Below, in pieces: positions 21,783-32,010 of a stretch of 64,000 bases of DNA. This DNA comes from Agelas oroides (lineage: Eukaryota > Porifera > Demospongiae > Agelasida > Agelasidae). The stretch covers positions 3,249,515 to 3,313,514 of the forward strand of contig OX422204.1 of the NCBI GenBank assembly GCA_949130485.1. The letters run 5' to 3'. The notes beneath the pieces are model-generated. The model was not told the DNA's origin, searched no databases, and saw only the letters and a list, made by a program, of their open reading frames with translations. Numbering within the stretch: position 1 is the first letter of the stretch; each line of letters begins with the position of its first letter. Made by a program: the position numbers and the translations under genes.

Positions 21783-23687
21783 TTACACGTTCGCTCGCTT
21801 CCTAATGATGCTAAGAACAGCTTCCTTGCCCTCAGACACTTCTGGAGCTAGTTGGCCAAGAAGATCAGTGCTAAGGTAGCAATTGCTTCGACTAGATCGC
21901 AGTTTGCTTACGAATTCACTCTCATCATCATCAGCGATTACTTCATACTCAAGAGAGGGATCAACAGTCTCTTTATAAGCTTCAAGAACTTGGGTGTGTT
22001 CTACACAGCCATGATTCACCAGGTTGAGAGTTCCAGTGTGCCTCTTCTTCATCAGCTTGAGAAGAACTGGAAGCAGTTCTGGAAGAACTGTGACTGAATT
22101 GGGTATATTTAGTATCTTTTTATACGATGTGATTTTTGTAATGAGATTGCGTGGGCTCTCATCATCTGAGACTGGAAGTCGCATTCGAACATTGAGGACA
22201 TTCTTGTAGTGATGCATAAGCCGATCTGTGTAGCCCTTGACGACTGAGTAAGAGCTTCCAAAGTAGTTCGGCCTGTCATCCTCTGTGAAAGGTTTGCTGC
22301 CAATAGGGTGTTCCTCATCATACTTAAAAAGGCACCCGCTTCCAATGTAGGTAAAGTGAATACCAAACTTTCTGCAAAGCTCTGCTAGAAGTAGTGGTCC
22401 ATACAAGTTGTCACGTACATTGATGGATACTTTGTCTGGCCCTCCCTCAAGGTAGTCAATGGTGTTGCTTCCGGGGCCATGCGTTCTGCCAATGAAAGAG
22501 GCTACATGGGTGGGTGACACAGAGAGAATTTCTGCTTCAATGGATTCATCTGGATCATCTCCAACCCTTCTTTCACCAAGTACATATTCCACACCTTCCT
22601 TCTCAAGGAGACTGACAAACTGGCCCCCAATCCAGCCTTTTGCACCATACACAAGGATTTTTTCTCGATCAGGTTGTGCACCTTGGTTTTGAATGTACCA
22701 GGACACAGTCTGTTTCAAACCTTCCTGAAAAGGGACCTTTCCTTCCCAGCCCAACTCAGATTTCAGCTTCCTTGCGTCCATGTGGTATCGCCGATCATTG
22801 TGAGGCCTGTCTTCCACGTGGACAACTTCAAATGCGGTTGTCGCTCTGCCTAGTGTAGTATCTACCGTCTTTTTTATTTCTTTTGCTAAGTTGACTACCG
22901 AGATTTCAAACGAAGTACCAATGTTGTAAACGTGACCAATTGTTCCTTTCGTCAGCACGACTGTTATAGCAGAACAAATATCAGACACGTGCATAAAGGA
23001 TCTCTGTTGACTTCCATCTCCGTGGATAGTGAATGGATCACCACTGACAGCCAATCGGATGAATTTCGGCACTACTTTGTCGAGACTCTGCCTTGGACCG
23101 TACGCATTGCACATGCGAACCATAACCGCAGGAAAGTTATAAGACCTGTGGTAAACGCCAACAAAATGTTCCGCAGATGCTTTGGAAGCAGCGTAGGGAT
23201 TTGTAGGCTCCAAAATATTGAGTTCCGTTTTCGGCGTGTCTCCTTCATAACCTGAATCTCCATACACTTCGTCGGTACCGACGTACACAAAGCGTTTTAT
23301 GCGTCCGTAGGTTCGACATGCCTCCAGAAGGGTTACCGTGCCCTCTACATTGCTCCTTATGAATTCGTGAGGATCTTTGTAGGAATCGTCTACGTGCGTT
23401 TGGGCGGCAAAATGCACCACTGCATCAACGTTGTGTTCTCGAAGTACTCGATCGAGCAGCGCACGATTGCAGACATCACCACAGATCAAAACGTACTGCT
23501 CCGATGGAGCGCGACTTGAATCCACATTTGCTTTGTCGCTAACATCTGTCAAGCGATCGAAATTGACAATTTTCCCACTACTTGACTGTAGGTGCTGGAG
23601 TAGATGGTTGATGTAATTGGACGGAATAAATCCGCAACCTCCGGTCACCAAAATAACAGAGAAAGGAATCTGCTCGCCCATTTTCAT
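21783..23687 (-). CDS. RHM: Bifunctional UDP-rhamnose synthase-like protein (RHM type), intronless
   Basis: The 634-residue frame is a tandem of two short-chain dehydrogenase/reductase domains, the plan of plant RHM enzymes, which turn UDP-glucose into UDP-L-rhamnose in the cytosol. Residues about 9-335 are an NDP-glucose 4,6-dehydratase: dinucleotide loop VTGGCGFIPSNY, HFAAQTHVDDS, catalytic TDE at 138-140, and Y165/K169 in NPYAASK. Residues about 343-634 are a 3,5-epimerase/4-reductase: second dinucleotide loop VYGAKGWIGG at 347-355, GSGCLFKYDEEHPIGS, and Y480/K484 in SSYSVVKG. The loop glycine before Ser is Pro here (FIPS instead of the usual FIGS or FIAS). The whole protein is one exon, unlike most neighbours. 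Start is ATG 23687; a second Met lies two codons later. A transposon lies 67 bp upstream. The role in UDP-rhamnose supply follows from the family; substrate preference (UDP or dTDP) cannot be read from sequence. Confidence 0.95.
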   Translation of the reverse strand: MKMGEQIPFSVILVTGGCGFIPSNYINHLLQHLQSSSGKIVNFDRLTDVSDKANVDSSRAPSEQYVLICGDVCNRALLDRVLREHNVDAVVHFAAQTHVDDSYKDPHEFIRSNVEGTVTLLEACRTYGRIKRFVYVGTDEVYGDSGYEGDTPKTELNILEPTNPYAASKASAEHFVGVYHRSYNFPAVMVRMCNAYGPRQSLDKVVPKFIRLAVSGDPFTIHGDGSQQRSFMHVSDICSAITVVLTKGTIGHVYNIGTSFEISVVNLAKEIKKTVDTTLGRATTAFEVVHVEDRPHNDRRYHMDARKLKSELGWEGKVPFQEGLKQTVSWYIQNQGAQPDREKILVYGAKGWIGGQFVSLLEKEGVEYVLGERRVGDDPDESIEAEILSVSPTHVASFIGRTHGPGSNTIDYLEGGPDKVSINVRDNLYGPLLLAELCRKFGIHFTYIGSGCLFKYDEEHPIGSKPFTEDDRPNYFGSSYSVVKGYTDRLMHHYKNVLNVRMRLPVSDDESPRNLITKITSYKKILNIPNSVTVLPELLPVLLKLMKKRHTGTLNLVNHGCVEHTQVLEAYKETVDPSLEYEVIADDDESEFVSKLRSSRSNCYLSTDLLGQLAPEVSEGKEAVLSIIRKRANV

Positions 23688-23754
23688 TCAATCGCATCAA
23701 ATAGCGCTGCTGCAGTTGTGTATCTCTCTTTTATAGCCGTAGGCTGCGTCACTA

Positions 23755-24029
23755 GGCCGTCATTATTTTACGGAACGGACCGGAACGGAACGGAACAGAT
23801 CCGTCACATTATTTCACGGAACGGAGCCGCGGTTCCTTAACCCCGTTCCCAGACCTTCCCCGGCTCCAGTTTTTGATCGCTTGCAGTATTACTGCAAGCG
23901 ATCAAAAACTGGAGCCGGGGAAGGCCTGGGAACGAGGCTAGCGGTTCCTATGGTACTTGCAAGACTGGCGTGCAATGTCGCTTTGTGCGTTGAATTGCTC
24001 TAGGTCCGTTCCGTAGAATAATGATGGCC
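23755..24029. mobile_element. hAT-like MITE just upstream of the UDP-rhamnose synthase gene
   Basis: Termini GGCCGTCATTATTTTACGGA and GTAGAATAATGATGGCC are flanked by an exact 8-bp duplication, CGTCACTA (23747-23754 and 24030-24037). The left arm has a GGAACGGAAC repeat. A younger palindromic element (23838-23940) is nested inside. The outer element ends 67 bp before the start codon of the divergently read gene, so it probably contributes to the promoter or 5' UTR. Confidence 0.85.
23838..23940. mobile_element. 103-bp near-perfect hairpin element, TAGCCTCG superfamily
   Basis: It is almost wholly palindromic, centred on GCAGTATTACTGC, with arms CCAGTTTTTGATCGCTTGCA and the reverse complement. 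It is flanked by an exact 9-bp duplication, GCGGTTCCT (23829-23837 and 23941-23949). The left terminus has drifted to TAACCCCG, while the right is the standard CGAGGCTA. Confidence 0.9.
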
Positions 24030-24125
24030 CGTCACTACATTATCTATGGGCGCGTAAATTGGCGCATACTTCCGGCGTCACCATGCATGGTGACACCGTA
24101 CAGTATATGGTATATATTGTCTACG

Positions 24126-25263
24126 GTGTCACCATAGATAATATATACCCGTAGGTGGATATGAAACACGTCCGCATACTAAAATTTTTACGGAAACACT
24201 CCTTGCCACGGATGAAACGGAGAAGTATAGATGGTTTCCAAATGTCAATTAAGCGCCCTACTTCCGGAGGGCAAACGCGCGATCGATAGGCAGCTGTACA
24301 GCGGACCTTTCACCTTGAGAGAACCAGCTTCTTTTATCTTTCGGTACTAATGGTAAGGACTCGATGTAGCACTTACTAGCCTGTATTTTGCACGCAGCTG
24401 CACTAAACCCAGACACCGACTTTTGCCCTCCGGAAGTGAAGCCACGCCCCATGAAAACCATCTATACGGATGTCCGTGTCATTTTACCTCAGTTGAGCGG
24501 TTTGGCAGCAGCTGGAACAGGGAATAGAATGGAAAAGGTACATACTCTACAGCTAGAAGGTTACAAGAAGTTTAATTTCATGCTGCTTCGCGCTCATGCT
24601 GCTCCGTGTGGAGAATGCAGCTACCATGTAGACGCGCGACACGGTACCGTCATACGCGAATCATGCGAGATTTCACACCGTTTTTTAACTGGTAAACGAC
24701 ACTTTCAATGGAACACTTATATTTTCTCCCAGTGTACGTTCTAGTACAGTACACAGTTGTAACAGTTACTTGGTCTATAGATAACTACGTCCGGAGATAA
24801 TCTCACACAAAGTAAGTATCCTGAAATTTCAATCTTGCCTGATTCTGGGGAAAACAAAAAGTGTCACAGCATTATCAGTATTTTCTCCCAGTAGACCGAC
24901 CTACATTACATTTGTATCAAGCCAACATCTGGTTCGAAGCAAAACATCTCCAGAGATAATCTCACACAAAGATTGTAGTACAGCGCTCCAACGGATGCGA
25001 GGGTGAATACGTTGAGTTACAAGCGAAGTGTAGACTCCCTGTAACCTTGAATCTGTAGAGTATGTACTTAGTGATCCTCTGAAATAGTATGTAGACCGCT
25101 ATCACAGCGTTCGCGTGTCCCAAGACTGAAAGAGTGTCGCGCGTACACGACAATTTTGGCCGCCCAGACCGTGGCAGGGACTGTATCATTAAATCTCCGT
25201 AAACTATCCGTAAACGCATGCCGTTTCACATCCACCTACGGTATGTATTATCTATGGTGTCAC
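24126..25263. mobile_element. Foldback element of about 1.1 kb with a second inverted repeat inside
   Basis: Arms of about 40 bp, starting GGTGTCACCATAGATAATAT and ending in the reverse complement (ATTATCTATGGTGTCAC), bracket the segment. Near the left arm a second inverted repeat pairs 24228-24282 (ATAGATGGTTT to CTTCCGGAGGGCAAA) with 24420-24475. No domain was recognised in the frames between. Confidence 0.65.
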
Positions 25264-25379
25264 GAAGCAGACGATATTTACTCTGTTAGCCCTGTTTATA
25301 CTGCATTAACAGTTCTGCTGACAGTACGCTCTCCAAACTACGTGACGAAAGGTACGATGTGTCACAAGTTCTGTATTTA

Positions 25380-25813
25380 GGCCACTCCAAATGAGACTAT
25401 AGTTTCCCGTCCTCCGCCCGCCCCCTCTGGAGACTACCGCGCCATTTGGCCATTATGGCCATTATTATTCTAAATACCCGAAATATTTCAAAATTATCTG
25501 CAGTGCCGTGTCCGGTCATCCAACGTGCAACTTACTGCTAGTGCGTAGTACAGTAGCAAACGTACTAGACTCGTGTAAAAGCAGACATAGCACCAACGTC
25601 GCCCGATTCAGTGGAACGCTAATAGTATGAATGTGTTCGACAGCTCCAGGATGCGGACATTCTGACGCAGTTCATCCGGACATTGTTTCTCGCGCGAATT
25701 TAATTCGTGCTTATAATGAGATTCATAGTAATGGTTAATGGTAATGGACCGCCCGCCCGCATGTAAAATGAAAAAAGTCAGGACGGGAAACTAAAGTCTC
25801 ATTTGGAGTGGCC
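25380..25813. mobile_element. Harbinger-like MITE
   Basis: Terminal repeats GGCCACTCCAAATGAGACT and AGTCTCATTTGGAGTGGCC are flanked by TTA on both sides, fitting the 3-bp target of the PIF/Harbinger group. Subterminal inverted blocks with CCCGTCCT and CCGCCCGCC repeat. There is no coding capacity. Confidence 0.8.
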
Positions 25814-26168
25814 TTACCATGAATATGATTCTACGTCTTGTCGAGGGGTGCTGCATGCCAACGGTACCGGGTCCATAGCATGGTCTGAATTGTCTTTGTC
25901 AATAAAAACTAGTGTACATGTATGCAGAAAGTCTCACACGCGCAAAGCAGTGACAGACAGTGCTGTTGAGAAAGGCCTCATGGAATTTCCGAAAGCCAGT
26001 GCTTAGCTTTTCTACAGTCCAGAGCTGCTGAGCGAGGGAGTTCAATCAGGGCAGACGGTCACTGACTACCCGTAACTGGAGTGCAAAAACTGTTGACCGA
26101 GACGCCAAGCTCGCTCTCCAAGCAGCCTTGATTCCCGTTTCCGCCCAAGTCTCGAACCCAGGCTTTTC

Positions 26169-26249
26169 TAGTCTTGTCCCCAGACCCCACCCTCTCACGA
26201 GGAGAAACGTTTCTCGCCGGGAGGCGCGCGCGGGCGGGGCACGAGACTA
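26169..26249. mobile_element. 81-bp TAGTCTCG-family MITE
   Basis: Termini TAGTCTTGTCCCCAGACCCC and GGGGCACGAGACTA. Flanks AGGCTTTTC and AGGCTTTCC agree at 8 of 9 bases. The interior is a GC-rich hairpin. Confidence 0.82.
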
Positions 26250-26913
26250 AGGCTTTCCGTTCCGGATTTTGTCCCGCAGCTCCGCCCACATCAATTCTTG
26301 CAAGGAAGAAAACAGGAAACAAGGAATCAACTTTCATGGCTTAGAAGTTTGGTGATTGCTGAGCACAGTGAAGCAGAGCGAGGCTTGGTAGCTAAATCGT
26401 TATGAAGCTAGGTGTAAAGGCGTGACATACATATATATATCACTGTAAAAAAGTATTTGTCATAACGACTGACAGTTTGTTATTTCAGATTCAGATGAGT
26501 GAACACAATTCATTACTATGTGGAGGAGAACTACATGACAATCTTTCCTCATTCTCAGGCGACTATCCTCCACATTATTATACCATCTTGGCAATTAACT
26601 GTGTCCATGCATCAAATTGGTTCACTCATCTGCAACGAACACGACAAATTGATGGTCAAAATGACAATTCTGTTCTTACTGTGTAGGAGTTGCAGTCTCA
26701 GCCCCACAATGTCAAGGCCCTCCCCCTGGCCTGCAAGCTACAGGCACACGTGATCTCCACCGCTGCTGAGTAAGAGGTCAACCTAACTCCAGTTCAATAT
26801 GACACTACAAAGCAACGAGCAAGTTTGGCGTGAAGACTTCCATAGCTCATGATCTTGATCTTCTGACTGAAGAAAAGCTGAGCACTGGCTTTCCATGAAG
26901 GCCTTTCAACAGC

Positions 26914-26986
26914 TAGTCTCGCGGAGCCAGACTCTCACACGAAAAGCGGGACACTTTTCGTGTGAGAGTCTGGCTCTGCGAGACTA
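26914..26986. mobile_element. 73-bp palindromic TAGTCTCG-family element
   Basis: It is a near-perfect hairpin, TAGTCTCGCGGAGCCAGACT outward to TCTGGCTCTGCGAGACTA, with an exact 9-bp duplication TTCAACAGC (26905-26913 and 26987-26995). Confidence 0.93.
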
Positions 26987-26997
26987 TTCAACAGCTA

Positions 26998-27433
26998 CAC
27001 TGCAAAAACACTTCCAAGGTTTACTTCAACAACATTTTTGGGTTGTCTCAGTTGTATCAGTGTGATCAAGGAATGCTACCAAATTCTTGAACGTTCATTG
27101 AAGAGCTTCTTCTTTAGCTACATTAGCTAGTCTCTCTTTTCAGAAGACCTATTTGGCTACATTCCTGGCATTTCTACCACAACCATGTAGCCAAGGAACT
27201 CTCCAGGGGCAGATGATTGTGTAAGATCAATAAACAACAAACCTCAACTGATATGCTGATTTATAGGCTTTCTGAAAGGAGATACTAATTTAACTAAAGA
27301 GGGACGCTTCTCAACTGTATACACTCTGATGGAAATTGTAAACATTCTTTGAACTTTACGTGTCATGCACACAAAAGGAATGCAACTGAGGTGACCAAAA
27401 TATGGTTGAAGTAACCCAAACCTTTTTACAGTG
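26998..27433. mobile_element. CACTG-family MITE
   Basis: It starts CACTGCAAAAACACTTCC and ends CCTTTTTACAGTG. The interior is highly similar to 9192-9608, including AGGCTTTCTGAAAGGAGATA, so the two copies are of recent common origin. Confidence 0.8.
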
Positions 27434-29299
27434 ATATACTGATCAAGGACTGTCTAGCCTTGTACCTAGCCAATGAACGGCCTAGGTATGAGGCTAAGGA
27501 CCGTCAGGTAGCTAATAATTGCAGTCTATCACTTACACTGTTAAAAATAGGGTGCAGTAGTAATACCCCACAATTTTCAGTTCATTTCGTGGGGTTTTAC
27601 TACAACACTGACAGAAGTGAAGGGTGTTAGAAATGGTGTTAGAGGTGATAATTAATGGTTCAGTGCACTTTCGCACAGCTCAAAAAACAGTTATAAGCAC
27701 CCTATGATGGGTGTTAGAACCTTGTGTTAAAAGTTATAACACTTGGGGCAGACACCCCAATCGAAAATAGTGGCCAGCACTGCTTTGTGTGCATGAGGCT
27801 CTGCATGCATGTACCCTAGTTATTTCTGACTCGAGCAATTTGTGAAATAGTTTAGTGTGACCTTAGTTTCATGCCCAGCCCGTGCGTGCCTCTTAGTGAG
27901 AAACGATCTGGTGAACGAAGTCGAATTTCTTGGACTTATTCTCCAAAAGTGGTAAGGACCAATGAGATTGCAAGATCAGTAATTATTACCTACCACTTCC
28001 CTTTCAGCAGTAAATTTTTCTATCTCTACTCAAGTATCCGTACCGTATTCGCTCTAACTTATGCAACGACCAAAAATAATTGTATTGGCAACTGTTCTGC
28101 GTTAATTAGAATGTGTTAAAAATAATTTCCTTTTGCATTTCAATAAATTAGAGCAGTTTTGCACGTCAAAAGCAGTTGAACAGCTACTGAAAACGGGTTT
28201 GGCATAAAATGTTTTGAACGTTGTCGCAAAAGTGTGCGCTAGCCCAAGACTTGGTTCACCAGACCGTTTCTTCTTGTGAGAGGGTGAGGTCTGGGGACGA
28301 GACTAGTTTCGAGGTCTGTGGGCTTAGGAAGATGTCATGCTCAGGTGTATTGAGGCTTGGCTCCACTTGTAAAATATAGTCATAATTTGCACACTGTATC
28401 TCTGTGTACGAAGGTACCACAGAGTTCTAATCTTCACTGAAGTGAAAGTCAATCTGTGTGGATTCATATGGCTTCACAGTTGACCACACCTGCTCATCAT
28501 GTGATGCTCCCTAGCCACTTACAGTGCCACTCTTGTGGGTACTTAACCGGCAAAGGAGGAGTTGTTAGAGAGAACTTGGAAGCATGAAACTTTGCACGAA
28601 AGCTTAGCACAATATCATTTGTATTTGGGGGAATTTTAGAACTACTTACATTTCCTCAGGACTGGTAAAAGAAGCCTTCTTGAGGGTGTGGTAATGGTAC
28701 TTTTTGTCGGCCTTGAACTACAGAAGCCTGTTGCCAATTTCCCAAGATAAAATCGTGGAGTACACATGGGTACCTTTCTCTACAGAACAAAAACAGACTC
28801 CAGCAAGAACTCCTCGGCATCACCATCGTCATTTCTACACTAACTCTACCATATTCACGGTCCTGAGACAAGATTCAACAGCAAATGAAGGCTGTCTTTG
28901 ATTATCCTAAACTATGTATCCACTGTAGATACCAAAAACTATTCACATTGTCAGAGTTCTAATTGTGGATCACAAAAGCCAGCGTAGGAGACAGCTACCT
29001 TATGGAGCACTGAATTTCTTGCATTTCTGTTTGACCAAACAATTTTTCGTGTTTGCAACGCATGATCTAATCTAATACAAGAAATTCAATTCCTGGAATT
29101 TATGGGTGGATCTAACTCAACGCATGCCCACTCAAATTATTTAATTTGCATGCGTTTTATTCGAATAAATACGGTATCCACTGAAACACACACACACATA
29201 CACACATTGATAAGAAGCAGATAGAAAGATTAATTTGTCCCTACCATATGTTTCTTTTTTCACCAATATAATAGATACTCCAGGAAATTCACTTGATAC
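27434..29299. other. Intergenic before the GT92 gene, no gene recognised
   Basis: The stretch holds an unclassified repeat near 27537-27770 that begins CACTGTTAAAAATAGGGTG, and a decayed TAGTCTCG-family copy from about 27866 (TTAGTTTCATGCCCAGC) to 28304 (GGTCTGGGGACGAGACTA), both without clean duplications. A short CA-rich run lies near 29187-29205. Open frames here show no domain. The GT92 promoter must lie in its right-hand part, but no TATA box could be singled out. Confidence 0.55.
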
Positions 29300-30544
29300 A
29301 TGACGAAAGTTATGAGTAAAAGGAAGATACTGTTAATTATAACACTACTACTCATACTCAATCTTTACCCCTATATACTATCACTTGTGTATATCGAGCA
29401 ATCATCACAGCTTATTGCACTCAATGTCAAACACTCTGCATTCGTACCTTCTGGACGTTTCTCAAAAGACTTGATAGTTCACAGTGCACACTTTGATGAC
29501 AGAGCTAGGAATGGTCATGACAATGTTACTATGTTCTTCATTGGAGTAAACAAGACAATCTTTGACTTAAAATGGATTGTTGGATGTGGCACTGGAAGCA
29601 AAGAAGCATCAAATTTCACAGTCCGTTTCACTGCAGAAGATATCCTCTTGCATAATTGGCTTGGACCACGACCATTTCCTTATGAGGAAATTATTGTGGA
29701 ATGTTATAATCTACCTGTGATGGTGGAAGACCAGGCTTATGTCATGTATAAGACAGCTACTGACTCTCCGGTATACACCGTTGAATCCGAGTATCCAGTA
29801 TTTGTTCCTGCTCTAAGAGTGGAACCTACTGGGAAGCATAACTTCACTGTTGTCACATGTACAAAAGTACATGACAAGGGGGTTACTTGGCTGCCTGAAT
29901 TTGTCCGCTACCAAAAGACTCTTGGAGTTGATCATGTCCACATAAATATATTAGATACTTTCATAAAAGACGGTGGACTTCAAACACATCTTAAGGATCC
30001 TTATCTTGCACAGGAAGTATTGAAAGGATTCCTCTCATTTAATACATGGAGAGAATGGTATAACAATGAAGATGAGATATACTTGCACTCAGAGGTCCTA
30101 AGGAAATTGGACTGCTTATATCGGTTTCGTGGTACATATGACTATGCGTTTTCTTTGGATACAGATGACTTCTTTACTCCACGAATTCCTGGACAAACCA
30201 AGGTGAAAGATTACATTCTGAAGTGGTGCTACAGTGGTTCCGTTGGTTCATGTACATATGAATGGATATACTACTTCCCTGGAGTATGTGGACTTGTAGA
30301 TAATAAACGTCCTAATGATGGAAATATCACAAGAAAGCTGCGTTCATTCGTGAGTTGGTCTCACGAGCCCAAAGTCAAGTACAAGTCACTTCACCTGACA
30401 TCAGCGCTAGTGGATGCAACATTCCATGATGCTACATGTAAGTGGTGTCTGATGCCTGGCTATAACGTTGTGCATGTACCATCACATGTAGCATATATGG
30501 CTCATCTTAGAATGCATTCTGGACACAAAGTAAAATGTCGATAG
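29300..30544 (+). CDS. Glycosyltransferase family 92 protein, intronless
   Basis: The 414-residue frame has the layout of a Golgi type II enzyme: a basic N-end (MTKVMSKRK), one membrane segment at about residues 10-30, then a lumenal stem with several N-x-S/T sites (NVT, NFT, NIT). The GT92 (DUF23) domain spans about 181-400: TVVTCTKVHDKGVTWLPEFV opens it, followed by GVDHVHINILD. DTDDFF at 287-292 is the metal-binding DxD-type motif, followed by a cysteine-containing WIYYFPGVCG. The C-end carries HVPSHVAYMAHLRMHS. GT92 enzymes of nematodes and other animals add galactose to glycans such as core fucose. Donor and acceptor here are unknown. The gene has a single exon, and an earlier 5' untranslated exon cannot be excluded. 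I chose the first Met; MSKRK four codons later is an alternative. Confidence 0.9.
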   Translation: MTKVMSKRKILLIITLLLILNLYPYILSLVYIEQSSQLIALNVKHSAFVPSGRFSKDLIVHSAHFDDRARNGHDNVTMFFIGVNKTIFDLKWIVGCGTGSKEASNFTVRFTAEDILLHNWLGPRPFPYEEIIVECYNLPVMVEDQAYVMYKTATDSPVYTVESEYPVFVPALRVEPTGKHNFTVVTCTKVHDKGVTWLPEFVRYQKTLGVDHVHINILDTFIKDGGLQTHLKDPYLAQEVLKGFLSFNTWREWYNNEDEIYLHSEVLRKLDCLYRFRGTYDYAFSLDTDDFFTPRIPGQTKVKDYILKWCYSGSVGSCTYEWIYYFPGVCGLVDNKRPNDGNITRKLRSFVSWSHEPKVKYKSLHLTSALVDATFHDATCKWCLMPGYNVVHVPSHVAYMAHLRMHSGHKVKCR

Positions 30545-30706
30545 CTGTTGTCACAATCGTAGGCAAATTTATGATTATTGAAATAGAATATAATTTACTT
30601 TTTCTCATTACACGAATATGGTATTTCTTATGCAGCTTTCTGATTGAAATATATTGATCTTTTATTTGGGAGATGCATGTGGTTTATGCACATGTCACAG
30701 CTCAAC

Positions 30707-30742
30707 TAGCCTCGTACCCATGCAGGCCTGGGTACGAGGCTA
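30707..30742. mobile_element. 36-bp minimal TAGCCTCG element
   Basis: It consists of two terminal repeats back to back, TAGCCTCGTACCCATGCA followed by GGCCTGGGTACGAGGCTA. Flanks CAGCTCAAC and CAGCTCTAC agree at 8 of 9 bases, so it appears to have inserted as a unit. Confidence 0.85.
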
Positions 30743-31067
30743 CAGCTCTACCTGCTTAGTACTGGTACCTATATACATAATTTAAAATACACCTGCACAG
30801 CTGGATGTATGCATACCACACAATGACAACAGCCTACAGTACCAGAAATGGTATCCCTAGGGAGAGGAGTGGTTTCTACACCTGTTTGTGCTAACAAGGA
30901 GAGAAATGGTCCATTTGGTGCCAACCAAGGCCATTCTAAGCCAGCCAAGACAGCTGCCATGTGCACAGCACTTCGTGACTATATGTGCCCACTCACTTCC
31001 CCTATCCCACCCTTTTTGCTAGCCAACAAAACCAATTTCAAATTGGATTGTGCCAAACTTATAAGTA

Positions 31068-31399
31068 ATAGTTATATCCCTCCCTGGGGGGTGGTCGTTT
31101 TACACATTGGTGTCGGGCGTAGCCCGACACCAATTGCAAGACCACACCCCAGGGAGGGATATAACTATTATATAACCTGTTACCTAGACAACATCACTGT
31201 AGAAGAGAGATATGAGCAACATTCTTAGAATGTAACAGGTTATATCATGCAGCCAAAAACTAACTTGACATGTAGATGATTGGCAATCATAAATAATTGT
31301 GTTGTTATGCACATATATAACCTGTTACCTAGGCAACATATAAGAATGTTGCTCATATCTCTCTTCTACAGTGATGTTGCCTAGGTAACAGGTTATATA
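31068..31399. repeat. Palindromic repeat block, first copy
   Basis: A hairpin of about 100 bp reads TATATCCCTCCCTGGGG out to CCCCAGGGAGGGATATA, with an inner palindrome GGTGTCGGGC-GTA-GCCCGACACC. It is followed by two facing copies of a block AACCTGTTACCTAG(G)CAACAT, about 85 bp each. A second version lies at 31674-31840. Confidence 0.75.
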
Positions 31400-31405
31400 A
31401 TAGTT

Positions 31406-31667
31406 CAAGAGTGCATAAGAACGGGCGGCTAGAGTAAGAGCGTGTAACTACGTAAAATTCGAAACCGGGCGGAATTTACCGCCAGTACTAAAAATAGTAA
31501 CACGCCCTGCGCATGCTGCGTTAACATAAGCCGTTATGCATTGTTGCTAAGCACACACGTGACCGTGTGTTCTATTTTTTAGTACGGTTCAATAATTTTG
31601 CCCGGACTACGGGCTTCTATTGGAGTTACACGCTCTTACTCTAGCCGCCCGTTCTTATGCGCTCTTG
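31406..31667. mobile_element. Inverted-repeat MITE with 6-bp target duplication
   Basis: Termini CAAGAGTGCATAAGAACGGG and GTTCTTATGCGCTCTTG are flanked by ATAGTT (31400-31405 and 31668-31673). It is the same family as 101-335 and sits exactly between the two palindromic blocks. Confidence 0.85.
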
Positions 31668-31673
31668 ATAGTT

Positions 31674-31840
31674 ATATCCCTCCCTAGGGGGTGGTTGTTT
31701 TACACATTGGTGTCGGGCATAGCCGGACACCAATGTACCCCAGGGAGGGATATAACACCTGTTACCTAGGCAACATCACTGTAGAAGAGATATGAGCAAC
31801 ATTCTTATATGTTGCCTAGGTAACAGGTTATATCTAAAAT
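31674..31840. repeat. Palindromic repeat block, second copy
   Basis: It repeats the GTTATATCCCTCCCTAGGGG hairpin and the CCTGTTACCTAGGCAACAT facing pair of 31068-31399, in a shorter version. Confidence 0.72.
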
Positions 31841-32010
31841 TGGCAATCATTATGTTGTGAAGCAGCTGCAATCATGTTGATTAACAATCTCAGTGAATAA
31901 ATCTGCATGTAACCATTTAGTAGGTTGGCAATCTTGGTGAATTAATCTGTTGCTAAGTATGTAGTCTATTGAGCTACACTTCTCTCGCTCGCCAAAAGTT
32001 GGTGGGTCAG

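Noticed and set aside
28704-28901. First exon of the GT92 gene
   Set aside because: No membrane segment or GT92 residues, and the frame at 29300 already begins with a complete anchor.
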